DNA of 64,000 nt, from contig JAKIMF020000007.1 of assembly GCA_022605425.2 (NCBI GenBank), positions 744,001-808,000 of the forward strand. Reading direction: 5' to 3'. The notes under the pieces were generated by a model, which was not told the origin of the DNA, did no database searches, and worked only from the letters and a program-made list of their open reading frames with translations. The position numbers and the translations under genes were made by a program. Numbering within the stretch: position 1 is the stretch's first letter; every line of letters starts with the position of its first letter. Below, piece after piece: positions 11,280 to 23,760 of the stretch. The stretch is from Hamiltosporidium tvaerminnensis (lineage: Eukaryota; Microsporidia; Dubosqiidae).

Positions 11280-13737
11280 TCAGCTTATTACACATTTTTT
11301 CTTCTGTTTATCCTCCTTTTCCTTGACTTTTGTCTTGTTTTTGCTCAAATCAGGCGAGCTTATGGCCTTTTCCCCAAACTTAAAACCACTTTTCTGCTCT
11401 TTTCCTGTGTTTTCTACCATGCTATGTCTACCTCCGCACATAATTGACGAAGAACACTGTTTATCGCATTCCAATATAGGTTTGAGGCGACTAAGATCAT
11501 TTTCACTAGCGTATTTAGGATTGGATGGTTCTGTATTACCATAATTCTCCTGGCCTTCGATGGTTCTCATACATTTTTCGCCTTTTATTTCTTCTTTTTG
11601 CTCTTTTTCTTGCTTTTCTGCAACAAGAATTGGCGTTTGAGATTCGATACATTCTTCTTTGACTTTTATCAAAACCGGTTCGCTCTTTTGCCGCTCTAAA
11701 ATTTCGTTAATAGATTTTTTAGGATTGCTAACAAGATCTACCTCAAGTTTTTCACCATCATTTGGTGATTTATTATCTTGATCAAGTTTCGGCTTTAAAT
11801 GATATTTCTCTAAAATCTTAAAGACTTCTTCTTGAGGTGTTTCAGATTTGATGATTGGGTTTTCACTTTTTTTTTCTTTATTTTCACCTAGAATTTTCGA
11901 TGCATATTTTCTGATTTTATCAATTATTTCCCTACTTTCTCTGAAAAATAGATCGTTATCAAAAATACTAGAATTTTTATCTCAATTTGATTTATTTGGA
12001 CACTCTTCGGTATTATTTGGAGGTGGGAATACTGAGGATTCAATTATTCTTTTTACGGTATGTTTTTCTACGACTTCTACCTCTGTTGTACTCTCTGTAT
12101 AACTTCCTCTTGGTTCTTGCTCTAAAATTTTAGGTATCTGGAATCTTGATCGTGGAAAGGCTGGTGTTCTTTTTTTTCGCACATAATAATCACCGTAGAT
12201 TTCCTTTAACCAATCTTTGTATGTCTCTTGTAGTCGCCTAGGATCATTTGTAAAATACCTTTCATTTTTTTTATTTGAATCCATTGCCTTAATATTCAAA
12301 ACTTCACTTCTTTGTTCTGGCGCGTGCGGAGATTGTTCTTGTGTATCATAACAGGTATTTATTTTTTTAGATGATTTTTGTTGGTTTCTGGCATGATCAA
12401 ATCGATCCTTTTCTATTTGATCTCTTTTTTCCAAATAATCAGTTTGTTTTTCTCGAACTAAGAATTCAAAACCTTTTAAATTATCGTTTTTTAATTTTAG
12501 TTCGGCTTTAGATTCAATTTCAGATCCTCTGTATGGGATTTTTTCATCTTTTTCAGCTTCAAAAATGCTTTCATTTTCCTATTCTTTGATTCCCCCTCCA
12601 AACCTACTTAAGTCATCTTTTTTCTGTTCTACCAGAGAATATCTCCTATCGTTTTCAGAATTACTCAGGGATGCTTCATTTGTTGACTTTCTTTGTGATG
12701 TTAAGCCTCCTATATTAGATTTTGAGACATCTGTAATCTGTAATTCATTTTTTTCAATTGATTTTTCTGTATTTGGATGTAAAGTCTCGGGGTTTTGTGA
12801 TGTAAAAGTTTCGTCAGTCTCTTTTTTTATGACTTTATCTTATTCAAGATCTGGCTTCAATTCATCGGTATCAGTGTCCTTTTCAGAGGAATCAAGTTGA
12901 GTTGAATAAGCCTTGTTTTTATCTAGACATAGAATAGAAGGTTCAGAATCATATGGATTTTCTTTACTTAAAACATAATCGAAATCATTTATAGAAGAAT
13001 TTACCTTTCTGGATCCAATTATATCTCTTTTATGAATTTTAATTTTTTCATAATCTTGACTCATGAGCTTTTCTTTTTCTTTAGTAAAAAATATTCCATC
13101 TTTTTTGTTATCGCTGCCTTCTTTACTTCCAGAATTTATTTCAACTTTTTCTAAAGCACTTACTTTATCATTTAAATTATCACCCGTCTTCTTAGTGGCT
13201 GTTCTCTCGTGTTCTCTTCCAAACGATTTATAGATTCAAAACAACGGCATATTGCTTTGCTGGTTTTTTAATTCCCGTATTCCATCATTACCCGTTGTTT
13301 TGGATTTTACATTTGGTTTTGTACAACTACATTCAGGCTCTTTTTTACATATGTTTGTTCTCCTTTGTGTTTCATTATCAAATCTATCATATATTCCAAG
13401 TTTTTTTAACTTCTTATCAATCATCGTCTCTAGATCTGAAGTATCAACATTTCTTTGTTCGGGTTTGGCACCGTCTTTTGAGCCAGATTCAACCCTAAAT
13501 ACAGAATGGGCTAATGTTTCGGTGCTTTCTGTACTTTTCTTTGTATTTTTAATCTCTATAGTCTCTTGCCATTCTCGTGAAACACTCTTCCACTTACCTG
13601 TATTAAATTTGTCAATTTTAAAACTATTTTGGTTATTTTCACCTTCCTCTAAATTAGATTGCGAAGCCATTTTTGCTTTTTCGAATAACCTAAGCAGACA
13701 AATAACAAAAATCTTTTTTTTGAAATAAGAATATCCA
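11280..13737 (-). pseudogene. long polar low-complexity protein gene with in-frame stops
   Basis: Unrecognised. From the ATG at 13670 the minus-strand frame runs about 2.39 kb to 11280 without leaving phase, yet four stops interrupt it: TGA at 13236-13238, TAA at 12840-12842, TAG near 12578 and TGA at 11982-11984. The product is rich in Lys, Glu, Asn, Ser and Asp with no globular core visible. Just upstream, in another frame, an ATG at 13737 opens a 29-codon frame with a basic start and the hydrophobic run FLLFVCLG. That looks like a signal peptide lost by a slip in the A8 run near 13717. The C-terminus is KQKKKCVIS, resembling a prenylation CaaX box, but the suspected signal peptide argues against that reading. 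GC is higher than in the flanks, as in coding DNA. Likely a decaying accessory gene; the neighbour at 20532-22911 is of the same style. Confidence 0.6.
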
Positions 13738-16700
13738 TAAAATTATCAGTTTTTTTTCTTATTTATAGTTTTTTTATGATATAAATAAGCTTTTTATGGC
13801 AAATTACAGACAAATTTTTAATGATCTTTTTATAAATTTATTTTATATTAAATAAAGAAAAGAATTATAGTTTCTATGTTTTTATTCTTTTAGTCTCGAA
13901 AATGATTTATATTTTAATTTATATTTAATTAAAACTCTCAGATCTTTTTCCTTATTTGAAATTCAAATTAGTATTTTAATCTATTTTTTTAAATAAGAAT
14001 TTTCTCTTAAATTCATTAAAGTTTCAATCAAATACAATATATTAAATTTTATATTCACTATTTATAATATGATTCATATTTACTTTTTTGTGTTTTAAAC
14101 ACATTGTACTAATCTTAATGTTTAATAAATCGATATATATCAAATTAATCGTTTCATAGTCTGAATTTTAAAATTTCTCAAAATATTTTATTTTACTTTC
14201 ATAGTTTTTTTGAATTACTTATAAACATAAAATTTAATAAAAATATCTATTCGTAAGCATTATTTATAGTTGCGCAGTATTTTGATTCATAAGTAGCCTT
14301 ATTTGGGTTTTATAAATGTATTATATGTAGACACTACTTCAAAATTGAAATGATGACTTCTTAAATCTAATATTTTTAAAATAACTGTTATATAACCTTT
14401 TCATTATGGCAGAATTGTTTATTCATATATTTTTTCTGCAATTAAATTAATGATAACTGTAGATGCAATCATGAATTATTTTCTTATATATATTTGCGCC
14501 TTATCTTACATCATAATGGCAATACAGATACGTGCTGAATCTGGCTTTACAAAATATCAACTACCTTCTATGTATCATGATTAAGAGCTCGTTTTCCCAA
14601 ATCTTTTATATCGAATTTACTAATATAATTTTTACATCATCTAGTCATCTCGTTTTCTGCGACTCGTAAGTCGTTGATTTTTGTATTTTTATATGTATAT
14701 TTTTGATTGCACTGTTTGGAAATCAGTCAAGTTGCCTCAATTATCACAGTTCGAATCGATTGAAACTACCAAAAAAACCCTGGATTCTATATATTCAACT
14801 AGCTCTATGTTATAAGGAAATCAATACTCGTATTGACTATTATTTGCTCGTCTGTATAATCCTTGTTAGATATTTTTCACCATTCTATGATGATGGCTTT
14901 ATTGCGTTTAGTCAATACAAGTATTTCAAAACAGTTTATTATCCAAATTTAAAAATTAAAAATCATAAAAAGTGCTTCATTAAAGTTTAAACAAATCCCT
15001 ATTGTTTTTTACACCGTTAATTGATAGTTTTCCTATCCTGAAAAGAAAATTAGATTTTTTTGGTCTGAAGGTGTTAATATCCAAGAATATTTTGCTAATT
15101 ATAACATTTATATTCATTTGTTTACAAGGAATATATTTTTCTGGACTCAAGCAAAGATATAGGATCACATTAAGGGATTTAATTTTATCGTAAAAGTCAA
15201 ATTAAGAAATGATTCTAGTTTATATAAATTCAATTTTAACTTGTTTTGTTACATAGATATATTTGTATGCTATTTCTCATTTCTAAATATTTACTTCTTT
15301 TGTTTTAAATTCTTTTTTCAGAAGATATATTTTTAGGAATTGTTAGAGCAACATGCTTCATATTTCTTGTATGATTATACAATATACTTAGTTACTTGCA
15401 TATTAGAGCCCGCTTTTAATTAAACAGACTCGGTATTATAGGAGATTATCCTATAGATCATGTGCAGTTTATATTCCACAAACATGTAAACAATGATTTT
15501 CTTATAATTCTACATACTTATTGCCGACTTATATAATATATCTAAATAAAATCTGCGTTTAAACGTTAAATTTGTTTTTAAGAAGTCGAAAATAAGTCAT
15601 TTAAAACATGTTTGTGCATTAAAAATCTTGATTTTATTCTTACCCTTTAGAATCTCATTAATATTTTACTAGGCTTCTATTTCCAAATTCTCTAATGTTT
15701 AAATTTCAAAACTTACTTTTTTAAGTATAATATATCTTTATTTCAAACGTTTTAAATTATTAATAATTACTAAGTAAAATTAATCACTTTTTTGCAACAT
15801 TGAATGTGAATTCAATATTACTTATTTGCTGTAATATAAGGAATAAATGTCTAATATAAATTTTTTGCAACTAATGTCAAATATAATTCTTCTACAAAAT
15901 AAAGATATACATTAATTAGTCTAAGGTTGTTTTTGAAGAGTTCAAGAAATTTTAACCACAAAATATTTAGTTTACTTTATTTCAGCAATTCTAAGAATGA
16001 ATTCATCATGTTACTCCGAATTTTTCCATAGTTTAATTTCGCAAAGTTAATTTTTTGTTAAAAAATATTTTTCATACATCTTAGTTAAACATATACACTG
16101 TGTATGTCCATATATTACCATTGTATTGTTTTAAGTCAAAAAATAGCTGGTTTAATAGATTATTTACAAAATATACAAAGAAAAACATTGATATATTTGA
16201 TTAAACACGTTTGATCCGATATAATTACATTTTATTTGGTCTTAAGTATTAAACTATTCATTAGTTTTATAATTTATATGATCTCCTAATGTTAATATTT
16301 ATTTACTGCTTAAAAATATTTACGATGAAATAATAAATATTTTTTTTTTCTTATTTAAAAAGTTGTAAAACATTTAATCTTCTTAGATCTTTTTTATTGC
16401 ATCTAAAAAATAATTCAATCAAATTTCTACGTTTATTCTTTCTAGATAGAATTTTGGTAAAAGTATTTACTTATATGAACCTAGTTTTTAATTTACTTAA
16501 TATAATTTTATTGGAAATTTCCTAAATATATTAAGAATAGTAAATCAAATAAAAATTAAATTTTTAGAGATAATAAAAGCACTGTACTTGAATAAAAATA
16601 TGAAATGCAGTTTCCCAAGGCATATCATTGAATTATAATGAATATTTTAAATTTCTAAATAAAGAATAGAGTAAATTGAATATTAGTAACAAGAAAAATA

Positions 16701-17895
16701 ATTTTAAATTACTTTAAGTCTACTTATCATTTAAAATATAATGACTACTGCAAAAAATTATATGATCTATAAATATATTACGGAATCTTTATACTATCAT
16801 TTAAACTAATTATATTCGAAAATATCCAATATTAATTAAAACAAATGGAAAAAGCCGAAATTCCGATTATTTAATTAGTTCAATGAAAATTAATGGTAAA
16901 CTATATAAAAATTTACAATCTGAAATTAACTTTTCGAAAAAAACTGTCAATAACTCTATACTAAAATAAAATTGGGATTTAAGGTTGGATTTTGATATAT
17001 CTATAGTTTCGTCTTTTTCTAATTTAATTTTGTGAGTTAAAAGAATAATATCATTTTCAAGAATTAAAGACTACTTACTTATTTAAAATTGTAATTTATA
17101 AATCCTAAACAACATCATGGTTTTATGTCTTTATAACAATTTAGGTTGATTTTGCAATTAATAAAACATGTTATATACAAAAAATATTTTTAAAATTATA
17201 GATAACAAATTATAAGTTTAAATCCGGATTTATTTTCGAATTACATATAACATCCTTAGACTATTCAATTTTTTTTGAATTCCAATCGTATATATGTTCG
17301 TTTAAATATAATTATAAAATTTAAGTAAATATTGTACCATGGACAATTTATAAGCAATTATAAATACCGGTTGGTTCTATACTTATGAATCCGTATGTCA
17401 ATAATAACTCAAAATTAACTTTTTGTAGATAAAGTGTATTCCAGAAATAGAAATTCTTATTATTAATAAATCAAAAGGAATATCGAATATTTAAATAATA
17501 TTTAATATTAAACGTTTTTAGTCTTTATATTCGCAATTTAGGGGATCAAGATATTATGTTTAGTTTGTTTAATTCTTCTTCCTCATTAGGGAATATACAT
17601 TAAGGGATAGGATTTATTAATATAAGTTTTACTCTAAAATCCTTATCTTTTTTTGCTTGTCCTCGGTAACCTTTAATCCGGATTATACTCTTCTTTACAA
17701 TCAAAAATAACATTTTGAATGTTTTTTTGAGAGTATAAGTTGTTTATATGTATGCCAGTATTATTACTGGTAATTAGAGTCTTTTAATTACTTCCATAGT
17801 TTTCATAGGAAATAGCTTTGAATTCTAATATTTAAAGAATTTTCTCAAGTCAATCTCAAATATAAATAACATAATTTAGCTTTAAAAATTAAATT
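13738..17895. other. long gene-free AT-rich stretch
   Basis: No supported gene in 4.1 kb. Around 14700-15190 two short adjacent plus-strand frames (95 and 63 codons, no ATG start) have slightly more coding-like composition. They could be relics, but nothing in them is recognisable. Confidence 0.5.
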
Positions 17896-17907
17896 TTTAT
17901 ATAACCG
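17896..17907 (+). promoter_or_regulatory. TATA-like plus CCG motif
   Basis: TTTATATAACCG lies just before the ATG at 17915. It shares its first ten bases with the block upstream of the KIN28-like gene. Confidence 0.45.
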
Positions 17908-17914
17908 CTAAATT

Positions 17915-18505
17915 ATGGGGAAGAATAAAAAAAAAAGTAAAAAAATTTGTTCTGCCGAAATAGAAGAAAACTTTGCCAATTTACTTTCAAACAATGAATC
18001 ATCATCAGAAACATTTAATGATAACTACGAGACCACTTCTAACAATATAAATTTATCACTTGAATCATCAGAATCATTTGAAGTTTTTGATACCGAAGTA
18101 ACAACTAAATTTAGTAGAAATGATGATGATCTTGTTTTAAAACCGGAAGGAAAGTTAAGATTGCTTGAAAAGAAGGACAATATTCAGATATATTCTATAA
18201 ATCGTTCTTTATTTGATTTAAATGATTTCAGACCACACAATAACAAAATTAAAAAAATAAAATCAAGAAAAAAATACGATTTTTCATGTTTAGATAAACA
18301 CAATAATCTTTTTAAAAAACTTGGATCACTCAAATACGACTTTGAATTCAATTTAAATGAAACTTATAAAAGTTCAAATATTGATACAAATAATTTAAAT
18401 ATTAATAATACTTGTGAAAATTTTGAAACTACAACTGAAAAAAAATGTATTAATCGACCGAAAACATTCCAGTTTAATAAAAAAAATAAAAACAAACACA
18501 TTTAA
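17915..18505 (+). CDS. hypothetical basic/acidic low-complexity protein
   Basis: Function unknown. The 196-residue frame starts MGKNKKKSKK, which could be a nuclear or nucleolar targeting signal. An acidic, Ser/Asn-rich stretch follows (about 14-75). The middle is more structured (about 80-160), with alternating aromatic and charged residues including FDLNDFRPH and KKYDFSCLDKHNNLFKKL. The tail is Asn/Lys-rich. No membrane segment or signal peptide. The ATG is backed by the TTTATATAACCG block shared with the kinase gene, which argues for a real expressed gene. By composition it could be a small ribosome-biogenesis or chromatin factor, but I found no signature. It stands alone in a long gene-free region. 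Confidence 0.72.
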   Translation: MGKNKKKSKKICSAEIEENFANLLSNNESSSETFNDNYETTSNNINLSLESSESFEVFDTEVTTKFSRNDDDLVLKPEGKLRLLEKKDNIQIYSINRSLFDLNDFRPHNNKIKKIKSRKKYDFSCLDKHNNLFKKLGSLKYDFEFNLNETYKSSNIDTNNLNINNTCENFETTTEKKCINRPKTFQFNKKNKNKHI

Positions 18506-20531
18506 ATAAATGTATAAGTTTATAAATTGATTTTCAATTTCAGTTTTTCTTATTTTTTTATAAAGTATTCGATTATTAAAAAAATATAAAATTTTACATT
18601 TCTTGATGAATTTAATAGTCATATATTAGTTAGTGGTCTGTTATATTAACATAAATTTATAATATTCTCAGCTTCTCTTATAAAGATTCTTTTTTTGTAA
18701 CTAAAAGAAGACATTTATTTAGATTATGTTATCAGCAGATTTAAGAAAAGGTGGAAATGATAGATTATGTCATGTTCATTGTGAAATTTTTCCTAAATGC
18801 AGTTTATTATTTACTGTTTATTATAATTTTTATAGAATTATTTAGATTATTTCTTAATAATAATTAAAATGAAATCACATATTCTAGTTTATTATTTTCT
18901 AACTTAAAATGTTACTTGGATTATAAATTTCCGCATCACAAATTTTATATCATAATTTTGATGAATAAAAGTATTTTATTGAAACTTATTTTGTGATTTT
19001 TTTTTAAATATTGAATATATAAAAGCAATCAAGTATAAATTATTTTAATTTTAAATATTTTTCAGCTCGATTTCAATTTTGAACAAAATTCATTTGGTGA
19101 TTTTCTTTGTTTAAATATGCAAAATGTAACTCAGAATGTAATTCCTAAATTTGTAATGCTATCCCATTTAGTTAAGCATCTAAAAAACAAAAAGACTGCA
19201 ATTTTAATTTTTTAAATATTATCTAGTAGTTTTCTTATTTTTTTTCAAATGCTCATTTTCATGAAATTATTTGACAAGAAACGGCTTTAAAATTAAAACC
19301 TATTTTAACTATGTGAATATTAAAAATAGATCAAACATAGGCATCTGATTTTCCTAATATGTAGTTTCGTATTCGGCTTGTTATAAATAGTGTACTTACG
19401 TATGAAGAATATAGAGAATTCCTGTCTATAAAAAATTTGCAAACGTAATTATAATTTTTGACTTTAAATTTTTAGAGAACTATGAATTGGATGTTTGTTA
19501 AAATTTCCAACAAAATAACTAACATAATGTAAAGAAGATATTTTTTTAAGAATTTTCGGAAAATTTATTTGATATTTTTATCTAATTTCATAGCAATACA
19601 TAAAAATATGTCTGAATTTCAACTTCGAAATTATTATATATTGAACTTAAATTAAATTATTCAATAATAAAAAATTAGTTCAAAGATTCTTTCGGTATTA
19701 AGATGTTGCTTTTTCGATTAATATTAGAATATTTTGTTTTGTACGATTCGCGAACTACAAAAATATTACGAAATGAAAAGAAATTTAAGTGGAGACTTAA
19801 AAGTTTTGATCTAATCGATGCATGGGTGCAATAAGGCAATTTTTTTATTTGGGCAATATTTAAATATTTTTTTGATCGAAGACTGTTTACTGTATTCTTC
19901 AAGAATATGATAATTTGAAAACATAAAATTTTAAAGCTTAATTTTTACTTGGATTTTAGAGAAATTTATTTTTATAAGTAATGTTTAATACGTTATGTTT
20001 TAGAATCTAATAGTATAGTTTGTAAGACGAAATAAGAAAAAAAACTTAATTTATTATATAAAGTTACTGAGATTTATTTAAATCGATATTATCTTGTGTA
20101 TACGGTATCAGTACAATGCTTAATATATTTTTTATAGAAGTTTTTTTTCGTTTTATATTTTTAATATTTTGAATGTGTCTAAACAAAATGATTATAAACC
20201 ATCACAAATAATATTTTCTAATAAGTTTGAAAACAAATATAAAATTTTTATTGTTTCTTTAATAGGTGAAACAGATTCACAAATATATTATTTTTAATTC
20301 ATATATATCAATTATGTATTTATCGTTTTGAAAATTCAATAAAAAATTTGGAAAATTAAATATCTATAAAATTAAGAATTTACTTCAAATCTTGTACTTT
20401 AATTAAATGGTTTTCCAACAACTATTCAATTTATTACACAGCTTTTATCCTTTATATATCATTCTTAGATATCCAAGTCTAGAAAGCTACGAGCAATAGT
20501 CACTGGTAATTCACAATAATCAATCTGAGAT
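18506..20531. other. AT-rich intergenic stretch
   Basis: No supported gene. A 75-codon minus-strand frame at 19675-19902 has no ATG and no recognisable content. Confidence 0.5.
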
Positions 20532-22911
20532 TCAATTCTTTTCACAAATTTTTCTTTCCTTTCTGCCACCAAGTAGTTTTGTATAAGAACCAATATTTTT
20601 CAATCTTTCTTTGCACCTAGAAATAGGTTTTGAGAGAAAAAGATTCTCACCTCTAAATTCATCTAGGTTGCTTGGTTATGGATGATCATTTAAACTAAAT
20701 TGTCGAAATAAAGATGTACATTTCTTTAAACCATCTTCTATTTTTTTAATTTGTGTTTTTTCGGGTTTCTTTGAAGGACAAACTTGATCGAATCCTAAAT
20801 CAGCTAAATTACATTCCTCACTAGTCAAAATCGTGTCGTCATTTTGATGTTTTATCGAATTTGGAGGAACAGGATTCGGATTGGGAAATTCTTGGGTTGT
20901 TAGTACCCTTTTTGGGTTTTCTTGATCTAAATTTAATTCATCAAACTGTGTATTCATCTTTATATCTGTCACTTCAACAGAAGTCTCACTTTTTGCATCA
21001 AATTTTTCACTTCTATTGTCATTTATCCCTAGAAATTCTTCTTTAGTAGTTTTATAATTCTTCTTTGACATTTCTATGCTCTGTTTATAAAAAGGCTCGA
21101 AAGTTGAAACCAGGTTGCGTCAAATGCACATTTGTTTGTGATATAGATTCATTCGTTTCAAACGGTAGGCCTCCCATATCATTTTCTTTGGCTTTTCCTT
21201 TCACACATTTTATTGTCTGTAAACATACCGGTTTACGTCTACCATTTGTTTTTCTACTCGCTTTTAGATATTTTCGGTTAGGGTAATCATTCGATGATAT
21301 CCTGATGGAAGTAAAAATATGATTGCCGTTTTCATTGCCCGAAGAATGTCCGCATTCCAAACAATTTTTAGAACTTTTTAATAGATTTTCACTTTCATTC
21401 TGTAGAAAAATAGGTGCTGGTGTATTATAGACAGATTCTAGCCTCTCTTCTAGTATTCGATTAGATTCAGAGTTTTTCCCATCGCTCACTTGTATATTTC
21501 CCATGATATTTGCTTTTTGTTTTTATTTTTAAATCGAAAATCTCCAATATTCTCTTCTTTAGAACATGTTTGTGTTTTATCATCTGAGGATGGGAATATG
21601 AAGCCTTTGTCTTTGCCAGATTCATGAGGGGTCAATATAGGTTTTATATTAGGACTTGCACTTGTTTTATTATTTTTAACAGGTTGTAAAATATCGTTTA
21701 TCTCATTATTTTCCATCCTTGAGGTTGATTTAACTAAAAGAGTAGATTCTGGTTTGAGTTCTTTTTTGCTCTTACCATTATTTCTATCAAAAAGGTTTTC
21801 TTGTGTTATATCTTGTTGTATTGCTGTAGAATAAGATCTGGTTTTTGATTGTTCTTTACTGTTAGGATGTATTGTGTGTATAAAATTCTCTTTGCGTAAA
21901 TTAAGCGCTTTTTTATTATCTGATATTGTTGTAATGAAAGAGTCTAAATTCAAACTAGGCATTAATTTACCGATTTCTTCATCACTTTCAGAAAAAGCTT
22001 CTTGAAGGGAACCATATAACTCTTCATTCAAACATTCGATGCTTGCAATAGATTCGGGTGAAGGATCTCTATTTCTCAATGGTTCATCTTCTGAAGTAAC
22101 GGTTTTTACATTGTAGTTGAAATTTTCTTTTTTAGTCACAGTTTTATTCCAATTAATTTCAGACTTAGATTTTTCCTTCTCATGGCTAAATAATTGATTT
22201 TTAATGCCCGTATGCTGTGACCCCTGGTACATTTCTTCTTCATTTCTTCTAATGTCTTTATCGCAAAAAATTGATAAATCTTGTGTGGTTTTCGATTTAT
22301 TCTTCGTCTCTTTTCTCCTGCAGGATGTGTCTATTCTGGCTTGTGAATCATATTGCCGTGTATTTGTTTCTAAATAGCTTGTACTTTCTCTTCGTGTTCT
22401 AGAATGTTCATCATTTTTTACAATACTTCTTTTTTCGTTTTCATTCTTCATGCCATTCGGCGTTTCTTTCATTATATTATTCCTGGATATGTCTGATCCA
22501 TCTTTATTTCTTACACACGGATAGATTGTTTGTTTTTCATTTGAAATACCAGCACAGTTACCGAAAGACTTACCGTTGTTTGAATCGGATATATGTAAAC
22601 TTCCGAATTGAATTAAATCGAAGCTGCTATTAGAAAATGAAAATTTTTTTTTACCATTTCCATTTATATTACATTCACTTCAATGCATTTCTTGTACTTC
22701 TGAAATTATTTTGGGAGTCGGTATAAACTTTTTTATCGCTTTTACCTTTGTTAAAATAAAATAGTTGCCCCGTTTTCATACTTTCAAACATCACAAGCAT
22801 ACCCAATACAAAATATCTTTTCAAAATATTATTTTTCATTAAAATTGATTTCGTTACTCTATATATAGTTTTTTTGACAATAATTAACCAAAAAGAGCAA
22901 GTCAAAGACAA
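20532..22911 (-). pseudogene. long polar low-complexity secreted-type protein, frameshifted
   Basis: Unrecognised. Coding-like sequence continues for 2.3 kb on the minus strand but changes frame. An N-terminal piece (22911-22675) contains MKNNILKRYFVLGMLVMF from the ATG at 22839, a plausible signal peptide. After a frame change near 22680 a long frame runs to 21486. It slips at the GGGAAATAT stretch near 21495 into the frame 21504-21085, then slips back within TTTTTATAAA near 21080 to the frame ending at TAA 20676. The reading stays coding-like past that stop to TGA 20532. The product would be about 750 residues, rich in Ser, Asn, Lys, Glu and Thr, with a few Cys and an acidic patch (SESDEE). 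Two of the slips fall at or beside short homopolymers, so sequencing error cannot be excluded for each. Probably a relic of the same class as 11280-13737. Confidence 0.58.
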
Positions 22912-23748
22912 TTCTTTAATATTCTATTTGTAAATGTGTTTCATTCAAAGTAAATAAAAGAATGTAAAAACATAATAAAATGTTCTTAAAATGGTTATAT
23001 TATCATTTGTGAATAATTATATACATTTGTCAATTCTAGAATTATTTTTTTTTATAATTAGTTTTCGCGTTAAATTGATTTTAATCGAGAATTCGTTTTT
23101 TATTTCAAAAATTTTCGATATTTTCGATATTTTTGATATAAAACAACAACGTTTTTTAAAAGATTCTATTTTTATTGCTATTTAATATTTTTTTATAAAT
23201 TTTAATTTCGGGATCATAAATTTACTTATAAATCATTTATAAATTTCTAATGATCTTTTTCTGTGAATATTTCTAAATGAATATATAGTTTCGATTTTAT
23301 GATATAGCGCATATGTTTATGATGTTCATTTATTAAATATCGTTCTAGAAACTATATCAATGAATTTAGTCGTTGTAAAGTTTTCTATAATTCTAGTCAC
23401 TTTATATTCCCTTTTTTTACTATCTATATAAACGCTTTAAACGATTCTCTCATTAAAAATTAGGTTTTAATTATTTATTTATAGTTGCAGTAGCATTACT
23501 TTTACATTCATTTTTATTTATCTGAATGGATAACACCAGTAGTCGCATATTTTCAATTTCGTTACCATCATGTTGACATATTCTCATTAATATAAAATTC
23601 CCACTTAATTGCTAAAGCTACAGCTTTTCTCAAAAGATGTATAGTTGTGAGTGCATGTTTGATTTTATTTTTGTCCGCTTCTTGTATTATATAAATTTAG
23701 TTTATGTAATTATTAGAATAGAAAATCAAATAAAATTCTACCTTTATT
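22912..23748. other. intergenic
   Basis: AT-rich; nothing recognised before the target duplication of the full-length retrotransposon. Confidence 0.5.
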
Positions 23749-23760
23749 TAAATACAAAAT
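23749..23760 (+). repeat. left target-site duplication of retrotransposon copy 2
   Basis: TAAATACAAAAT is repeated exactly at 27566-27577. It abuts the ATG at 23761, so the element has essentially no 5' leader. Confidence 0.8.

Noticed and set aside
11280-11291. C-terminal CVIS as a prenylation CaaX box on the polar gene
   Set aside because: A likely signal peptide in the N-terminal region would send the product out of the cytosol, and the gene is broken; kept only as a remark.
14744-14752. TTCGAATCG looks like a tRNA T-loop
   Set aside because: No pairing T stem, anticodon arm or acceptor stem could be drawn around it.
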